A stretch of 64,000 bases of DNA. Source: Bombyx mori. Lineage: Eukaryota; Arthropoda; Insecta; Lepidoptera; Bombycidae. How positions within the stretch are numbered: the first letter of the stretch is position 1; each line of letters opens with the position of its first letter. The notes below the pieces were generated by a model. That model did no database searches. It saw only the letters and a list, made by a program, of their open reading frames with translations, and had not been told where the DNA came from. Shown piece by piece: positions 1 through 9,856 of the stretch. The DNA lies in NCBI RefSeq assembly GCF_030269925.1, contig NC_085130.1, positions 3,546,501 through 3,610,500 of the forward strand, in the 5' to 3' direction. Position numbers and translations under genes: made by a program.

Positions 1-401
1 ACTTTTACACGTGCAGCTTGTGGGCTGGATATACTCAAAGATCTTACAACGCTTTCCGTGTTCAATATAATAACGCGTTTAGGATGCTGGTGGTGCTGCC
101 CCGCTTTTGTAGCGCATCAGGGATGTTTGCAGACGCGCACATAGATTGTTTTTACGCTACCATGCGTAAGAGGTGTGCATCTCTGGTAAGCAGAGTGAGG
201 ACCAGCTCCAACAGTATCCTGAGCATGATCGCAAGCAGGCTGGACTGTGTATACATGGGTCGCTGTGGTGCCATCTCCCATGGGATGTTACGACAGTAAT
301 TCATTGTGATGTAAATATAACTACTAACATAGGTCTAAGTCTTATTAACAATTTATATGAGTCATGGTTACTTGCAATAAAAACATTATTATTATTATTA
401 A
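1..401 (+). mobile_element. 3' end of a non-LTR retrotransposon with (ATT)n tail
   Basis: An open stretch at 18-302 reads like the extreme C-terminus of a LINE ORF2, downstream of the RT domain. It contains YNNAFR, LPRFCSASGMFADAH and MRKRCASLV, motifs I associate with arthropod L2/CR1-like elements. After the stop come about 80 nt of AT-rich UTR, AATAAA, and a (ATT)n microsatellite tail (about 383-400), the usual 3' terminus of such elements. The 5' part lies outside the window. Clade is uncertain. Confidence 0.7.
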
Positions 402-531
402 ATCGATCTTTGATGACCATTAAACACCATCTGGATTCAAGCTTATCCACCCTAAGCATTAAATGCATAGTTTTAATATTGTGAGTGTGTGGTATTTTAA
501 AGAAACATCACGAAATATTTTAATATGATTT

Positions 532-637
532 TAATACATCAATTCTCAACGTAGCGTTATGAAGCATCATAGCGTTTAGCGTTATAATTTTAATACATCA
601 ACTGTTAACGTAGCGTTATGAAGCATCATAGCGCTAC
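532..637. repeat. Tandem duplication, 59-bp period
   Basis: A unit starting TAATACATCAA and containing GTAGCGTTATGAAGCATCAT occurs at about 532 and again at 591, with a few substitutions. It is a local direct duplication with no coding content. Confidence 0.8.
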
Positions 638-953
638 TCTGACCTGCCTTATATTTTAGTTCCTATCCTTTGTCATTTGGATCAACACAATAGTCTCTGC
701 ACTCGACTGTACGACATATCATTTACAATAGGCCCTTTGTACCTAAAGTCGTGAGAGGAACCCGATAGTTCCAATCAAGCAATATTGTGATGTGTTTTGT
801 TACGAATATGAAACATAAATAATGCTTTGGAATCGACATGTTGTGAGCCCGGGACTGTACTGTGGGTCTGTCGTGAAGTTATTGCCCAATATTTTGCCTA
901 ACATAGTCCATATGCTTTCAGAATTTCCGAGTCTTCTTCTTCTTGCCTTTATC
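638..953. other. No gene recognised
   Basis: About 316 bp of mixed-composition sequence. I see no convincing ORF, repeat end or splice structure. Confidence 0.5.
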
Positions 954-1158
954 TTTTTTTTATTGCTTAGATGGGTAGACGAGCTCACAGTCCACCTGGT
1001 GTTAAGTGGTTACTGGAGCCCATAGACATCTACGAGGTAAATACGCCACCCACCTTGAGATATAAGTTCTAAGGATTCAGTATGGTTACAACGGCTGCCC
1101 CACCCTTCAAAGCGAAACGCATTACTGCTTCACGGTAGAATGGTCCTACCACCAGTTA
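954..1158 (-). mobile_element. Bm1 SINE, short form, internally deleted
   Basis: Reads TTTATTGCTTAGATGGGTAG...CCTACCACCAGT, the reverse complement of the Bm1 body and tail. It stops at the recurrent ACTGGTGGTAGG boundary, so it lacks the tRNA head. About 40 nt are missing after CACGGTAGAA. Confidence 0.85.
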
Positions 1159-1386
1159 TCCTATGTAGGGCTAGCGCAAAAATGCAACATTTCATATTTT
1201 TCCAATCAGGCCTATCACACATCATCTCTACCCTCATATCCTTCTCTCGCATATCTTCCTTCGTGTGAAAGACAATGTGGGGGCTGGGAACACTCCCTCC
1301 TCAAATTACCGTCTCCAAGGCACTCTTTTTGAGTGTTAAAGAGAATCATGCGTATATCCACAGTTGGTCATTTAACAATCTTCACA

Positions 1387-1820
1387 TTTTTTTTATTGCC
1401 CATGTAGGTAGCCAAGCATACGACTCGCCTGATGGTGAGTGGTTACCGTCGCCCGTGGACTTCAGCAATGCCAGGGGCAGAGCCAAGCCGCTGTCTACCG
1501 CTTAATACTCTCATAATCTTCACAAGCCTCGTTTGAAGAAGGACATGTCATAGCACTCGGGAAACACCGTGGAGGGGAGCTCATTCCAGAGCCGGATGGT
1601 ACGTGGCAAAAAAGACATCTGGAAACGCACTGTGGATGACCGCCGTGGCTCCAAGTAGTATTGATGAACTATACTCCGGTGGCGGGCGGTGCGATGGTAA
1701 AAACGAGATGGTATCATCTCGAATAATTCCTCAGAGCACTCCCCATGTAACATATGGTACAAAATACAGAGGGAACCGAAATCCGTCCGCAGACCCAGAG
1801 GTTCCAAACGATCCGTGAGA
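1387..1820 (-). mobile_element. BMC1-like LINE, 5'-truncated 3' end
   Basis: On the minus strand this encodes the same C-terminus as the 31.9-34.7 kb element (EPLGLR-DFGSLCILY..., FYHRTARHRS, LWNELPSTVFPE), with frame damage. It ends in the shared 3' UTR and a short A-tail. The break with the flank is at about 1820, within CACGGATCG of the element. Confidence 0.85.
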
Positions 1821-1876
1821 ATTTGACTTTGACCAGTTAGTAAGTTAGTAGATGTAGTTTGGTCAAACGTTTTTAT

Positions 1877-2320
1877 TTATTTTTTTATTGCTTAGGTGGG
1901 TGGACGAGCTCACAGCCCACCTGGTGTTAAGTGGTTACTGGAGCCCATAGACATCCACAACGTAAATGCGCCACCCACCTTGAGATACAAGTTCTAAGGT
2001 CTCAAGTATAGTTACAACGGCTGCCCCACCCTTCAAACCGAAACGCATTACTGCTTCACGGCAGAAATAGGCAGGGTGGTGGTACTCACCCGCGCGGACA
2101 CCCAAGAGGTACTACCACCAGTAATTACGCAAATTATAATTTTGCGGGTTTCATTTTTATTACACCGTTTATTATCCTTCACCATGGAAGTCAATCGTGA
2201 ACATTTGTTGAGTACGTATTTCATCAGAAAAATTGGTACCCGCCTGCGGGATTCGAACACCGGTGCATCGCTTCAACACGAATGCACCGGACGTCTTATC
2301 CACGTTAGGCCACGACGACT
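1877..2320 (-). mobile_element. Bm1 SINE, full length with tRNA-like head
   Basis: The complete architecture on the minus strand is a tRNA-like head (2235-2320), body, and A-rich tail. The box B match GTTCGAATCCC lies at about 2249-2259 and the box A-like GGCCTAACG at about 2303-2311. These are the internal RNA polymerase III promoter elements expected of a tRNA-derived SINE. A 2-nt insertion next to box A may weaken it. Confidence 0.9.
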
Positions 2321-2586
2321 ACATATTTCCTGTGCACCCAGAATTTTTGGCTTATGCTACATTGTGTTTGAGTCGTATATATCTTTTCCTTTCTATTCAA
2401 AGTACCCTTTACATTGCGATCATCGGTACAATGTAGTTGCGACATAAAGGGAACTACTCCACAATCCTAAGGCAAAACCATCAATCTACATAATAATATA
2501 TCTGCTCCGATTCACATCCCGGAGCATGTTCGAAGGTAATATGGAACTTCGATTTTGTTGTACTAGTTTTAATGCTATTTCATCTC

Positions 2587-2952
2587 TTTTTAATACGCTT
2601 TTATTAAGACGTATGTATGTTAGTATGTAACGGAATATTTGAACGTGATTTTGACCCCCTTCAAAACGTCGGATTAACTCGAAATTTGGTATACTTATTA
2701 AGGAACGATGACTATTTCATATTTAAAAAAAAAATGAATAATTTTGAAATTCAACTAAAAAATGAATGAAATGAGTTGATTATTGAAAAGACGAACAAAA
2801 CAACATTTTCTGAAAATAAATCGTAGCTAGATCGATTTATCGCCCCCGAAATCCCCTGTATACTGAATTTTATAAAAATCGTTGGAGCCGTTTCCGAGAT
2901 TCAGATTATATATAATTATATATACAAGAATTGCTCGTTTAAAGGTATAAGA
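2587..2952 (-). mobile_element. Helitron-like element, family 2, long variant
   Basis: The right half (about 2775-2952) matches the Helitron at 13163-13486, including CCCCGAAATCCCCTGTATACT and the terminus whose reverse complement begins TC, abutting host T. The left half (TTTTTAATACGCTTTTATTA...) matches 43008-43200 instead. The left terminus is not resolved. Confidence 0.55.
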
Positions 2953-3010
2953 TTAATTTAATAATGTCATTTTGTTGTACTTTTCGTAACATTTTTTTTA
3001 ATTCTTGTTC

Positions 3011-3463
3011 TTTTTGGGACGAAGTTCCTTACGGCAGGCTTGGAGGGGATAGGGATATTGCTGCGCGACCGAACTGAAAAAAATGTGATAGTAAAACCGT
3101 AAGAAAAAATCCGTGGAAAAAATCCGTGGAAAAAAGTGCGTGGAATAAAACCGTTAAATGAGACGTGCGCAGGCCCGACAGTCGCATACACAAGCGAGTA
3201 GTGTATAATACCTTTCCCTTTCTCCCTCTTTCTTTTCGTTCTCTCATCCATTCTCTTTCTATTTTACATAATTTATTATTTCCTAAAATACTGAATTTCC
3301 TAAATACTTTCCTATACTTAAATAAAAAGTAATCAGCAAAATTTAAGAGAAAAATCAAGAAAACCTACATAAAATTGAGCACGATTTTTTTTTTGCAAAT
3401 TGTGTCGATTCTACATTAGCCGAAGGAACTTCGTCCCTACCTGGTGTCCCACGACACCACATC
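3011..3463 (+). mobile_element. Unclassified hairpin-ended repeat (family E), long copy
   Basis: The left end is TTTTTGGGACGAAGTTCCTTA. The right end is GGAACTTCGTCCCTACC followed by the hairpin GGTGTC-CCAC-GACACC and ACATC. The same ends bound copies at 21284-21608, 40985/42497 and 60905-61279. The interior is different here, so ends are conserved and the middle varies. No transposase is visible. Confidence 0.7.
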
Positions 3464-3477
3464 TTATTTTTTTACAT

Positions 3478-3666
3478 TGTTGTGGATTGGTCGGTCTGAT
3501 GCTGCCGGCGGAAAATCAGCGCCGCAGTACCGATTGTTTCGTTACTGTTAGGGATTGCTGAGCCGGTAACCGTTTCCAAGCCTCGTTATTTTTGTTATCT
3601 TTTTTATTTATTTTTGTACCTTATTTATGTTTAGAATAAATGTTTATTATTATTTATTATTATTAT
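3478..3666 (+). mobile_element. LINE 3' UTR fragment with (TTA)n tail
   Basis: A moderately GC-rich stretch (CTGCCGGCGGAAAATCAGCG, GCTGAGCCGGTAACCG) is followed by AATAAATGTTTATTATTATT and a degenerate (TTA)n run ending near 3666. This is the usual 3' end of a microsatellite-tailed LINE. No coding part is left. Confidence 0.5.
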
Positions 3667-3844
3667 AGGTTTCCCTTTCTCAGTACAGTCTGTCGACAGA
3701 GCCGGTAGAACTGTATATACGGGCTTTTGGCCAAGTAATATACAGTAGCTATGAGTTATTAGGCTAGTTTTTATTACGTGTAGTATTCTTCAGGCTGCAG
3801 GAACTTTCTCACTACTCTGCATGTATTTAGTAGAGCTGCTTTTT

Positions 3845-3875
3845 GAAGTGGAAACTTCTTTGAATCGTTGTGATT
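3845..3875 (+). repeat. Left piece of repeat X, split by the CR1-like element
   Basis: GAAGTGGAAACTTCTTTGAATCG plus TTGTGATT matches 56919-56949. The homologous continuation resumes at 9013 after the 5.1-kb retrotransposon, so these two pieces were contiguous before the insertion. Confidence 0.85.
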
Positions 3876-4149
3876 CTTTTTTTTGGTCGGTAGGTTCGGT
3901 TGTGTTCGGTTCGATTTCTCTGCTCCCGTAAATAAATTAATTAAAAATAAACTAACACTTCATAATATCATTAAAACATATCAAAGTAGTGTTAAAGGTG
4001 TATAAATAAGTAAAATTATAAATAGTGCTTTAAAACGTTATTTAATTGTAATTTTGCTTGGTGAGTGTGTAATATTTTGTAATTTGAGGGTAATCTGACC
4101 GGCAACTTCGTAAATTTTCTTTACATATTTTATTGTAATTTATTTTAAA

Positions 4150-5796
4150 ATGATGACTCGCAGCATCAAATCTCGTCAGGTTGATGAACAGCTTCGTATT
4201 GCTTTAGAACAATTAAAAAATATTCGCGAAAAATATGATATACTTTTACAAGAAAGTGAACAAAATGAAGAGGAGATGCTGTCAGTCATCTCTAAGAATA
4301 CTGACCTTAAAAAACAATTGTCTCAGCTCTTCATTGAACACAGTGAAGCTCTTGAGATCAATCAGAAGTTGCAGGATACGATTAACACCTTTTCTCAATG
4401 CAGTGATGAATTTTGTGATTCATTGAAAATCACTGCTCAGTTGAGACATAAATTGGCTGAGGCTGATGATTGTATTTCTGACTTGCGGTCAGAGTTATGT
4501 AAACTTAAGGAACAGCAGCCTCAGAGCTTATATTCGGAACTGGTTCAGAGCGAACCCTCTTTGGTTGCTGTAGATACTGCCTTGAATTTTGACATAACTA
4601 CTATTGATCTGACTGGTAGTGATGCAGAGACCTCAGAGCGCTCCCAGTTAGTTTTAAGTAAAAATAAACTTAGGAAATATGTTAAAATTAATAAATTAAT
4701 ATATAAGACTCAACGGAAATTGAGGAATTACAAGTCTCAGGAATACATCAAGTTCATTTGCAAGCAGAGAACTTCACTTTCACACCAGGTAGCTGTATTG
4801 ACTGAACAGAGTCAACAAATTCATCACAAACACATGGAAGAAATAGAATGTTTATCTACACAAATAAACAATTTAAAGTCAAGTTTAGAGAACATTACAT
4901 TAAACTATGAACTAGCACAGAGGGACATTAGTGAGCATGTGTTGGCAATGGACAATTTAATTGATACTTGTAATTATAATCAACAGCGTTTTGACTCTTT
5001 GACAATGCAGTACGCTGAATGTAAATGCTCTGCATCGGGTTGTCAGGAGCTACCACATGTTGAAATTCAAAAACATAATGTGTCTATTCTTTCAGTGCTA
5101 GAGTCTCAAAGCAATGATATTATGAGGGCAGCACCTATCTGTCTACCTACTACTGCATCTTCACAAGTTTCTAGAGAAGACAAAATTAAAATAAAAATTT
5201 TTAGTGATGAGCTGGGGAAACAAATGGGTGTGGCATTACATGACCTTTGTTTTGGACAACATGTGATTAATTACTGTATGCCAGGTGCTAATCCAGCACA
5301 AATATTTGATAAGATTTTAAATACCACACATTGTCTAAACACAGTCATAATAATTATGTTAGGGAGGAGAGAAAACGTTAACCAAAAACAAATTTTGCAT
5401 TATGTTGAACAAGTTAATATGTTAAATATTAAAAAAATTATTATGTTCACCTTTCCTTACTTGCAGGACTTGCCGACAGAAAATAAAATTAGATTTAATA
5501 TTAATAATGCAATTTATAATGCTTTTGACAATAATAACTGCATCTTGACATCCAAAAAATATGCATTTAAATTAATAGACTTAAATAATATAATAAAATT
5601 TAGATATTTAAGGACATCAAAAAATGAAATATTTAAATTAACGAATAAAAATTTTAGACAAGTAGCAACATCGCTACACTATTTTATACACAATTTCCTA
5701 GCTATAAATTTAGCTAAAAAAACACCTGCTTCTATTGAGCAGGAAAAAGATATGACATGTTATAAGACTTTGGAATCTGCTTCCAATTTAAATTAA
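4150..5796 (+). CDS. Retrotransposon ORF1 protein (coiled coil plus degenerate SGNH-like domain)
   Basis: This 548-residue protein starts at the first of two adjacent ATGs. Residues of about 10-135 and 215-275 are rich in E/K/Q/L heptads and look like coiled coils, a feature of LINE ORF1 RNA-binding/oligomerisation proteins. Residues of about 345-475 have the outline of the SGNH/esterase-like domain known from ORF1 of CR1 elements: a beta-strand plus IFSDELGKQMG where GDS is expected, a conserved MPGAN, then a hydrophobic strand and LGRREN where GxND is expected. The catalytic serine of GDS appears to be replaced by Glu, so hydrolase activity is doubtful. No CCHC knuckle or PHD finger is obvious. 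The ORF ends TAA and overlaps the open ORF2 frame by 31 nt. Confidence 0.85.
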   Translation: MMTRSIKSRQVDEQLRIALEQLKNIREKYDILLQESEQNEEEMLSVISKNTDLKKQLSQLFIEHSEALEINQKLQDTINTFSQCSDEFCDSLKITAQLRHKLAEADDCISDLRSELCKLKEQQPQSLYSELVQSEPSLVAVDTALNFDITTIDLTGSDAETSERSQLVLSKNKLRKYVKINKLIYKTQRKLRNYKSQEYIKFICKQRTSLSHQVAVLTEQSQQIHHKHMEEIECLSTQINNLKSSLENITLNYELAQRDISEHVLAMDNLIDTCNYNQQRFDSLTMQYAECKCSASGCQELPHVEIQKHNVSILSVLESQSNDIMRAAPICLPTTASSQVSREDKIKIKIFSDELGKQMGVALHDLCFGQHVINYCMPGANPAQIFDKILNTTHCLNTVIIIMLGRRENVNQKQILHYVEQVNMLNIKKIIMFTFPYLQDLPTENKIRFNINNAIYNAFDNNNCILTSKKYAFKLIDLNNIIKFRYLRTSKNEIFKLTNKNFRQVATSLHYFIHNFLAINLAKKTPASIEQEKDMTCYKTLESASNLN

Positions 5797-5903
5797 TTAG
5801 TAAGACAAAGGAGTCACACTCTTGCAATTACAAATCAATTAATACACCCACTAGATTATACCCATCAAAAGACGTTAACGTTTCAATTATTAACATATTC
5901 AAT

Positions 5904-8741
5904 TTGGTGCATCAAAATTTACAAGGGATGATGGGTAAAGAGCTAGAAATTGAAATGTTTTTAAATATGCATAATATTAATGTATTCTGTGTCACTGAGC
6001 ACTGGTTTAGAAACTATGAATTATTGTTTAATTTTAATGATCACCAGTTGTCAAGTTCCTTCTGCAGAGAGAACGCTATTCGCGGTGGCTCACTGATTCT
6101 CGTTAGTAAATGTTTGAAATGTAAGGAACGAAAGGATGTAGTGGCCCTCTCTGTTGAGAGAATTATTGAAATTTCCTGTGTTGAGCTTGAGCACCTCATC
6201 GTTGTCTGCGTCTACAGACCTCCTGATGCGTTATATGATTCTTTTGAAAATATTTTGGAAAATGTATTGCTAAAGCTTTCTGTCTCTAATAAACAAATTT
6301 TGGTATGTGGTGATTTTAATATTAATCTTTTAGAAAACACAAATACCACTATTAGATTCAGAACACTGTTAAAGTCATATAACCTCCCAAACTTATTTTT
6401 AGAGCCTACTAGGACAACGACCACATCGGCAACATGTTTAGATAACATATTTACAAATGTAACACCGACTAACAAAAAAATTATTAATCAGTTAACATCA
6501 GACCATAGTGGACAATTTCTGTCTTTTGAATCTAATATGAATCCTAAAGATAAAAATACTCTTGTGATTGTTCCTATTAATAAAAAACGAATTGAGAAGT
6601 TTAGAAATAATATTAAGCAAGAACATTCAGAAATTATTTATAACAAAAACCCAAATTTGTCATACCAGAATATGTTTCAGAGAATTAATTTGGTCTTTAC
6701 TGATATATTTATTCCTAAAACTGTAACATTAAAAAACAAAACAGTGTTCAGCGAGTGGGCCACCACCGGAGTGTACAAGAGTAGAAAAAAGTTATATGAT
6801 CTGTACTCTGAAAAAGCTTATAATAATGATGAAACATTTCATCAATATGTCAGGAACTATTCAAAACTATTTAGAAAAGTTTGTTTAGCGGCAAAATCTT
6901 TACATTTAAGTGATTTAATAAAAAATGCCCCTGACAAGATAAAGATGACTTGGAACATCATTGGTAGAGAAAGTGGAAAAGTCAGAAATAGCCACCAAGA
7001 ATTCTCATTAAAAATAGATGATAAATTGGTAACTAGTCATGAAGATGTGGCTAATGCTTTTGAAAAGTTTTTCTCTGAGATTCCAGTTTCAACTACCACT
7101 TCTCTAAATTCATCCCCCACAGCAGCTGAAATATTATTGCATAAACATGCCAACAAATGTAATGAAATTTTTAAATTTAAGGAAATTAATTCAAGCAGTA
7201 TAATAAAAAGTTTTAATAGCCTTAATGTAAAAAATACAGCTGACTTGTGGGGAATATCAGTAAAGATTTTGAAGTCTGTAATAGACATTATTGCTCCTCA
7301 TCTTGTTAGTATTTTTAATGACTGTATTAGGTGTGGTGTATTTCCTGACTTAATGAAACATAGTAAAGTGATTCCTCTTTTTAAATCTGGTAGTACTGAT
7401 GACCCCTCTAACTATAGACCTATTTCAGTACTCCCTACGTTGAGTAAAATTTTTGAAAAAATTATTTTGACCCAACTTTTAGAACATTTTAATTCAAATA
7501 ACCTGCTTCATAATAAACAATTCGGGTTTACCAGGGGTCGCTCTACAACTGATGCAGGTGCTTATCTAGTCAAAAATATTTTTAAATCTTGGGAGGAATC
7601 GTATGATTGTCTTGGAATTTTCTGTGACTTATCCAAAGCATTTGACTGTGTTGAACATGAAACATTGGTGAGGAAACTACATCACTATGGTATTAGGGAT
7701 GGTGCATTGGAACTTATTACTTCCTATTTATCAGGACGGATACAAACAGTAGATGTGAAAGGTAATAGATCTTCAGGCACCTTGTTGAAAATGGGTGTAC
7801 CTCAGGGTTCCATTTTGGGTCCTTTTTTATTTCTAATATATATAAACGATTTACCTAGTTTTATTGAGTCCCGACACGAGGTCGTATTATTCGCAGATGA
7901 TACATCTTTATTATTTAAAATTAAACGACAACTACAAGTCTATGACGAAGTGAATGATGCGATTTCGTGTGTGGTTCATTGGTTCCGTATCAATAACCTA
8001 TTATTGAATAGTAAGAAAACTAAATGTATTAAATTTACTTTAAAATGTATTAAACCATCTTTAAATGTGAGACAAGTGGATAGTGATGTAATTGTTTCTG
8101 AGGAATCATTGGAGCTTGTTGAGTCAACCGTATTTCTTGGTATAACAGTGGACTCCAAACTGCAGTGGGGACCTCATATTCATAAATTGGCGAGTAAGCT
8201 CAGCTCTGCAGCATACGCAGTAAAAAAAATTAGAATGTTAACAAACGCGGACACGGCTCGTTTAGTTTACTTTAGTTACTTCCACAGTGTCATGTCCTAT
8301 GGCATTTTGCTATGGGGCAATGCGGCCGATGTAGAAATGATATTTATTCTGCAGAAAAGAGCTATACGTGCTATTTATAACATGCACTCAAGGGAATCCC
8401 TGAGGGAGAAATTTAAAGAAATTAAAGTTCTCACTATGCCATCCCAGTACATTTTTGAAAATTTGATGTATGTTCGTAAACATATTGAGGAGTTTCCTAA
8501 ACAGTCGGACATACATAATAGAAATACTAGGAACAAACACAAGCTTGTTGTGCCGATGAGTAGGTTACATAAGATACGAAATTCATTCGGGTGTTTGTCT
8601 GTGCGCCTGTACAACAAAATCCCACATGATGTTCAGAACCTACATATACATAGGTTTAAGAAAACTATTAAAGAACATCTGTGCAATAAAGCTTACTATA
8701 AAGTCAATGATTATCTAGAAGATTGCACAAAGTGGGAATGA
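5904..8741 (+). CDS. Retrotransposon ORF2: APE-type endonuclease and reverse transcriptase
   Basis: The intact 945-residue frame nicks target DNA and copies element RNA at the nick (target-primed reverse transcription). The APE-like endonuclease spans about residues 1-205, with HQNLQGM, TEHW (about 30), YRPP (about 103), CGDFNINLL (about 135) and SDHSGQ (about 199). The RT spans about 470-760, with SNYRPISVL, QFGFTRGRST, CDLSKAFDCV (about 573), GVPQGSILGP (about 631) and the catalytic FADDTS (about 662). The listed start is a TTG. The frame is open back to 5766, overlapping ORF1 in the -1 frame, and its first ATG (near 5928) lies inside the endonuclease motif. Reinitiation, a non-AUG start or frameshifting is therefore likely. 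No RNase H domain is seen, as usual for this group. Confidence 0.95.
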   Translation: MVHQNLQGMMGKELEIEMFLNMHNINVFCVTEHWFRNYELLFNFNDHQLSSSFCRENAIRGGSLILVSKCLKCKERKDVVALSVERIIEISCVELEHLIVVCVYRPPDALYDSFENILENVLLKLSVSNKQILVCGDFNINLLENTNTTIRFRTLLKSYNLPNLFLEPTRTTTTSATCLDNIFTNVTPTNKKIINQLTSDHSGQFLSFESNMNPKDKNTLVIVPINKKRIEKFRNNIKQEHSEIIYNKNPNLSYQNMFQRINLVFTDIFIPKTVTLKNKTVFSEWATTGVYKSRKKLYDLYSEKAYNNDETFHQYVRNYSKLFRKVCLAAKSLHLSDLIKNAPDKIKMTWNIIGRESGKVRNSHQEFSLKIDDKLVTSHEDVANAFEKFFSEIPVSTTTSLNSSPTAAEILLHKHANKCNEIFKFKEINSSSIIKSFNSLNVKNTADLWGISVKILKSVIDIIAPHLVSIFNDCIRCGVFPDLMKHSKVIPLFKSGSTDDPSNYRPISVLPTLSKIFEKIILTQLLEHFNSNNLLHNKQFGFTRGRSTTDAGAYLVKNIFKSWEESYDCLGIFCDLSKAFDCVEHETLVRKLHHYGIRDGALELITSYLSGRIQTVDVKGNRSSGTLLKMGVPQGSILGPFLFLIYINDLPSFIESRHEVVLFADDTSLLFKIKRQLQVYDEVNDAISCVVHWFRINNLLLNSKKTKCIKFTLKCIKPSLNVRQVDSDVIVSEESLELVESTVFLGITVDSKLQWGPHIHKLASKLSSAAYAVKKIRMLTNADTARLVYFSYFHSVMSYGILLWGNAADVEMIFILQKRAIRAIYNMHSRESLREKFKEIKVLTMPSQYIFENLMYVRKHIEEFPKQSDIHNRNTRNKHKLVVPMSRLHKIRNSFGCLSVRLYNKIPHDVQNLHIHRFKKTIKEHLCNKAYYKVNDYLEDCTKWE

Positions 8742-8990
8742 GTTGCTCGCTCCAGGCATTTCAATATTGTAGTAATTGTTACGTTATAATACTCAGTGTA
8801 AAAAATTCATATTTAAAAAAATAATAATATTAAAAAATAAATAAATAATAATTTTATATGTAAAAAAAAAGACATGCCCGCTGAGTTTCTTGCCAATTCT
8901 TCTCAGGACGGAGGCTAGTTCTTGTGAATTGGCGGTAGTTCTTTTGACGTTCAACAAGTATGTACTTTCATTTATGTTGAATAAAAATTT

Positions 8991-9015
8991 TTTGATTTGA
9001 TTTGATTTGATTTGA
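8991..9015 (+). repeat. (TTTGA)5 terminal microsatellite of the retrotransposon
   Basis: Five exact TTTGA units end the element. The last unit merges with the target-site copy TGATT, so the exact junction is ambiguous by a few bases. Confidence 0.9.
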
Positions 9016-9344
9016 TTTCAAACCGGATGCAACGGAAAAAACGACAGGTAAGAGACACAAATACAAAAATGTGTAGGATGAAGCCAGCAAAGAATGAGAC
9101 AGAAATATACAAACTATTTAATACAGCGCCATCTGTGAGATTTTTTAATACCAACGTGTGTATGAAAGCTCTTGTAGTGAATTTTAATTTAGGATTATAC
9201 GTGAAATTAAAATATCAATTCACAGAGGGCGCTACCTTACAATTATTTACTAATGACAAAATTTTACATATACTTAAGACGTTTAGGATAATTGTATTAT
9301 AATTTTGGAAGGTTTCACTTCTACCACGTGTGAATTGCACACAT
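9013..9344 (+). repeat. Right piece of repeat X
   Basis: About 98% identical by eye to 56945-57277. It ends GAAGGTTTCACTTC (9308-9321), which is the inverted counterpart of GAAGTGGAAACTTC at 3845-3858, then a shared CACGTGTGAATTGCACACAT. Inverted termini suggest a MITE. A frame of about 90 codons starting MQRKKRQVRDTN is open in both copies, but both copies are so similar that this is weak evidence for coding. Confidence 0.75.
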
Positions 9345-9856
9345 GTAATTTTTTGTAGTGAAATATTATTATTATTTAGTGCAATAAAATCGAAATCAAA
9401 GCCCGTCATATTCTGAAGCCCTTCCTTGAAGATTTCCTTATGGAAGTGACCTTTTTCGAAAAAAATATACGTTCAAAGAATTCAAACACCGAAAGGAGGT
9501 TTCCTTAAAAAAATACAATTTCTTTGCGAATGTGTCAATGGCCTTTATTCTATTATGTACGGGGGTTTCAATTTGAGGATGTTTGACTCCTTTTGATGTT
9601 GCCGACAAAGGTGCCGGGAAATGATTCTGAACGCGTATTCTGAGTCGATCGGGGACGCGAAAGCTCGACATTGAAATTTTTCCACGAAAACATTCAAGTT
9701 CCTATTAAGATCTTTGATCTGACATGACATTTGGACTGGGTTGAGGGGTGACCGACCACGTGAATGGATACATAAGTTTTTGTTTATTATAAATGGGAAA
9801 CGATTAGTATATTGATATAGTATATTAATGATAACCAAACAAAACTCAACCAAGTT
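9345..9856. other. No gene recognised
   Basis: AT-rich sequence with short chance ORFs only. No repeat family from elsewhere in the window was recognised. Confidence 0.5.

Larger units (their letters stand above)
3876..9012 (+). mobile_element. Full-length CR1/Jockey-type non-LTR retrotransposon
   Basis: A 5.1-kb element with a 5' UTR (3876-4149), ORF1 (4150-5796), ORF2 (to 8741), a 3' UTR with AATAAA near 8980, and a (TTTGA)5 tail at 8991-9015. TGATT (3871-3875 and 9013-9017) flanks it as a 5-bp target duplication. The flanking repeat is present without the element at 56.9 kb, which fixes both ends. Both ORFs are free of stops, so this copy may be competent for movement. The terminal microsatellite and the ORF1 layout suggest the CR1 group. 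A family name cannot be given from sequence alone. Confidence 0.9.

Noticed and set aside
2235..2320. tRNA-like sequence with box A and box B (also at about 10215-10303)
   Set aside because: This is the head of the Bm1 SINE. It is joined to SINE body and would not fold as a functional tRNA.
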